A DNA stretch of 64,000 bases from Taudactylus pleione (taxonomy: Eukaryota; Chordata; Amphibia; Anura; Myobatrachidae), in the NCBI GenBank assembly GCA_031769625.1, contig JAUIMM010000016.1, positions 15,546,001-15,610,000 on the forward strand. Direction: 5' to 3'. Below, piece by piece: positions 63,516-64,000 of this stretch. Under the pieces are notes generated by a model, which was given only the letters and a program-made list of their open reading frames with translations, searched no databases and was not told where the DNA came from. A program made the position numbers and the translations under genes. How positions within the stretch are numbered: the stretch's first letter is position 1; each line of letters begins with the position of its first letter.

Positions 63516-64000
63516 CTGTCACCACCCCTGATCGACTCTTTGCCCCATCCCCTCTCCTTTCTTATTGGTTTCTGCCACCACCCCTCTCCTTTCCTTATTG
63601 GATTCTGTCATCTCCCCTCTCTGATCAGCACTTCCCTCTCCCTCTCCTCTTTGATCCCCTCCCTCCTTCTCTCCTCATTCATTAATTTTGCTTCAAATGA
63701 CTTAAAAGTGACACATCTGAGGTAAAGACCTAAACTTCAATTATAAGGTATGAGATTCAAAAAATGTCACTGCTTTGCTATTTATTGTAATGGAGGTGTT
63801 CCCAGGCATGACCACAAAGTGTTATTTCATAGGTCTTTTAAAAAATATTAGGTGACCTGAAATAATAATGGTGGTAGAACAGGACATGATTAATAGTACT
63901 CACATTAATATAGGTGCAATGTATATTTGTGAAGTAGGAGCATAGCTGAGAAGGGAACTTCCCATAGATGTTCCCACTCCAGTGAAAGCTGCTTGGGGCA
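63516..64000. other. Pyrimidine-rich then AT-rich DNA, no gene seen
   Basis: Units of 'ccctctcctttcttattgg' repeat about three times at 63545-63615. The rest shows no feature. Confidence 0.5.

Overview
This is repeat-dense vertebrate DNA, most likely from a frog or toad with a large genome. The basis is the mix of element types: Tc1, mariner, pogo/Tigger-like and hAT DNA transposons, a DIRS-type (tyrosine-recombinase class) retroelement, a Ty3/gypsy element with an integrase chromodomain (this lineage is known in fishes and amphibians but not in mammals or birds), and many small terminal-inverted-repeat elements with 3-bp target duplications. I recognise no host protein-coding gene. The window reads as intergenic or deep-intronic sequence. 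The species cannot be set from the sequence alone.

Layout. 1-10 kb: old unique DNA, minisatellites, two copies of a repeat family with telomere-like (GGTTAG) interior, one of them split by a hAT-type element with a perfect 8-bp duplication, and a possible conserved non-coding block near 6.3-7.1 kb. 10.2-21.0 kb: an almost unbroken stack of DNA transposons. It holds a complete Tc1 element with a damaged transposase, a pogo/Tigger-like MITE a few bases further on, then two head-to-head copies of one BED-finger hAT family separated by exactly 16 bp of AT repeat. The right copy (6.07 kb) has an uninterrupted 1038-codon transposase and an 11-unit, 160-bp tandem array between its promoter and start codon. 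The left copy (2.5 kb) is a rearranged internal-deletion derivative. 21-27 kb: microsatellites, MITEs and one 105-codon membrane-protein-like reading frame. 27.5-31.6 kb: a degraded DIRS-type element split by a MITE. 31.9-36.2 kb: hAT MITEs, a tRNA-derived SINE split by a MITE, further MITEs. 36.5-39.4 kb: a large inverted, tandemly permuted repeat of unknown class. 40-46 kb: nested MITEs. 48.3-55.5 kb: a chromodomain gypsy element with two LTRs, broken coding frames and two later insertions. 55.9-64 kb: an LTR-like segment, mostly unique AT-rich DNA, an internally deleted mariner, fold-back repeats and another telomere-like repeat.

How the parts relate. The transposable elements are nested, which gives relative ages: the gypsy, DIRS, SINE and Tigger-like copies were all hit later by members of one MITE family (GGGCCTGATTCAG ends, 3-bp duplications). 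The hAT pair is the youngest-looking material, because its target duplications match exactly and its transposase frame is open. It is the best candidate here for a system that may still be, or was recently, active.
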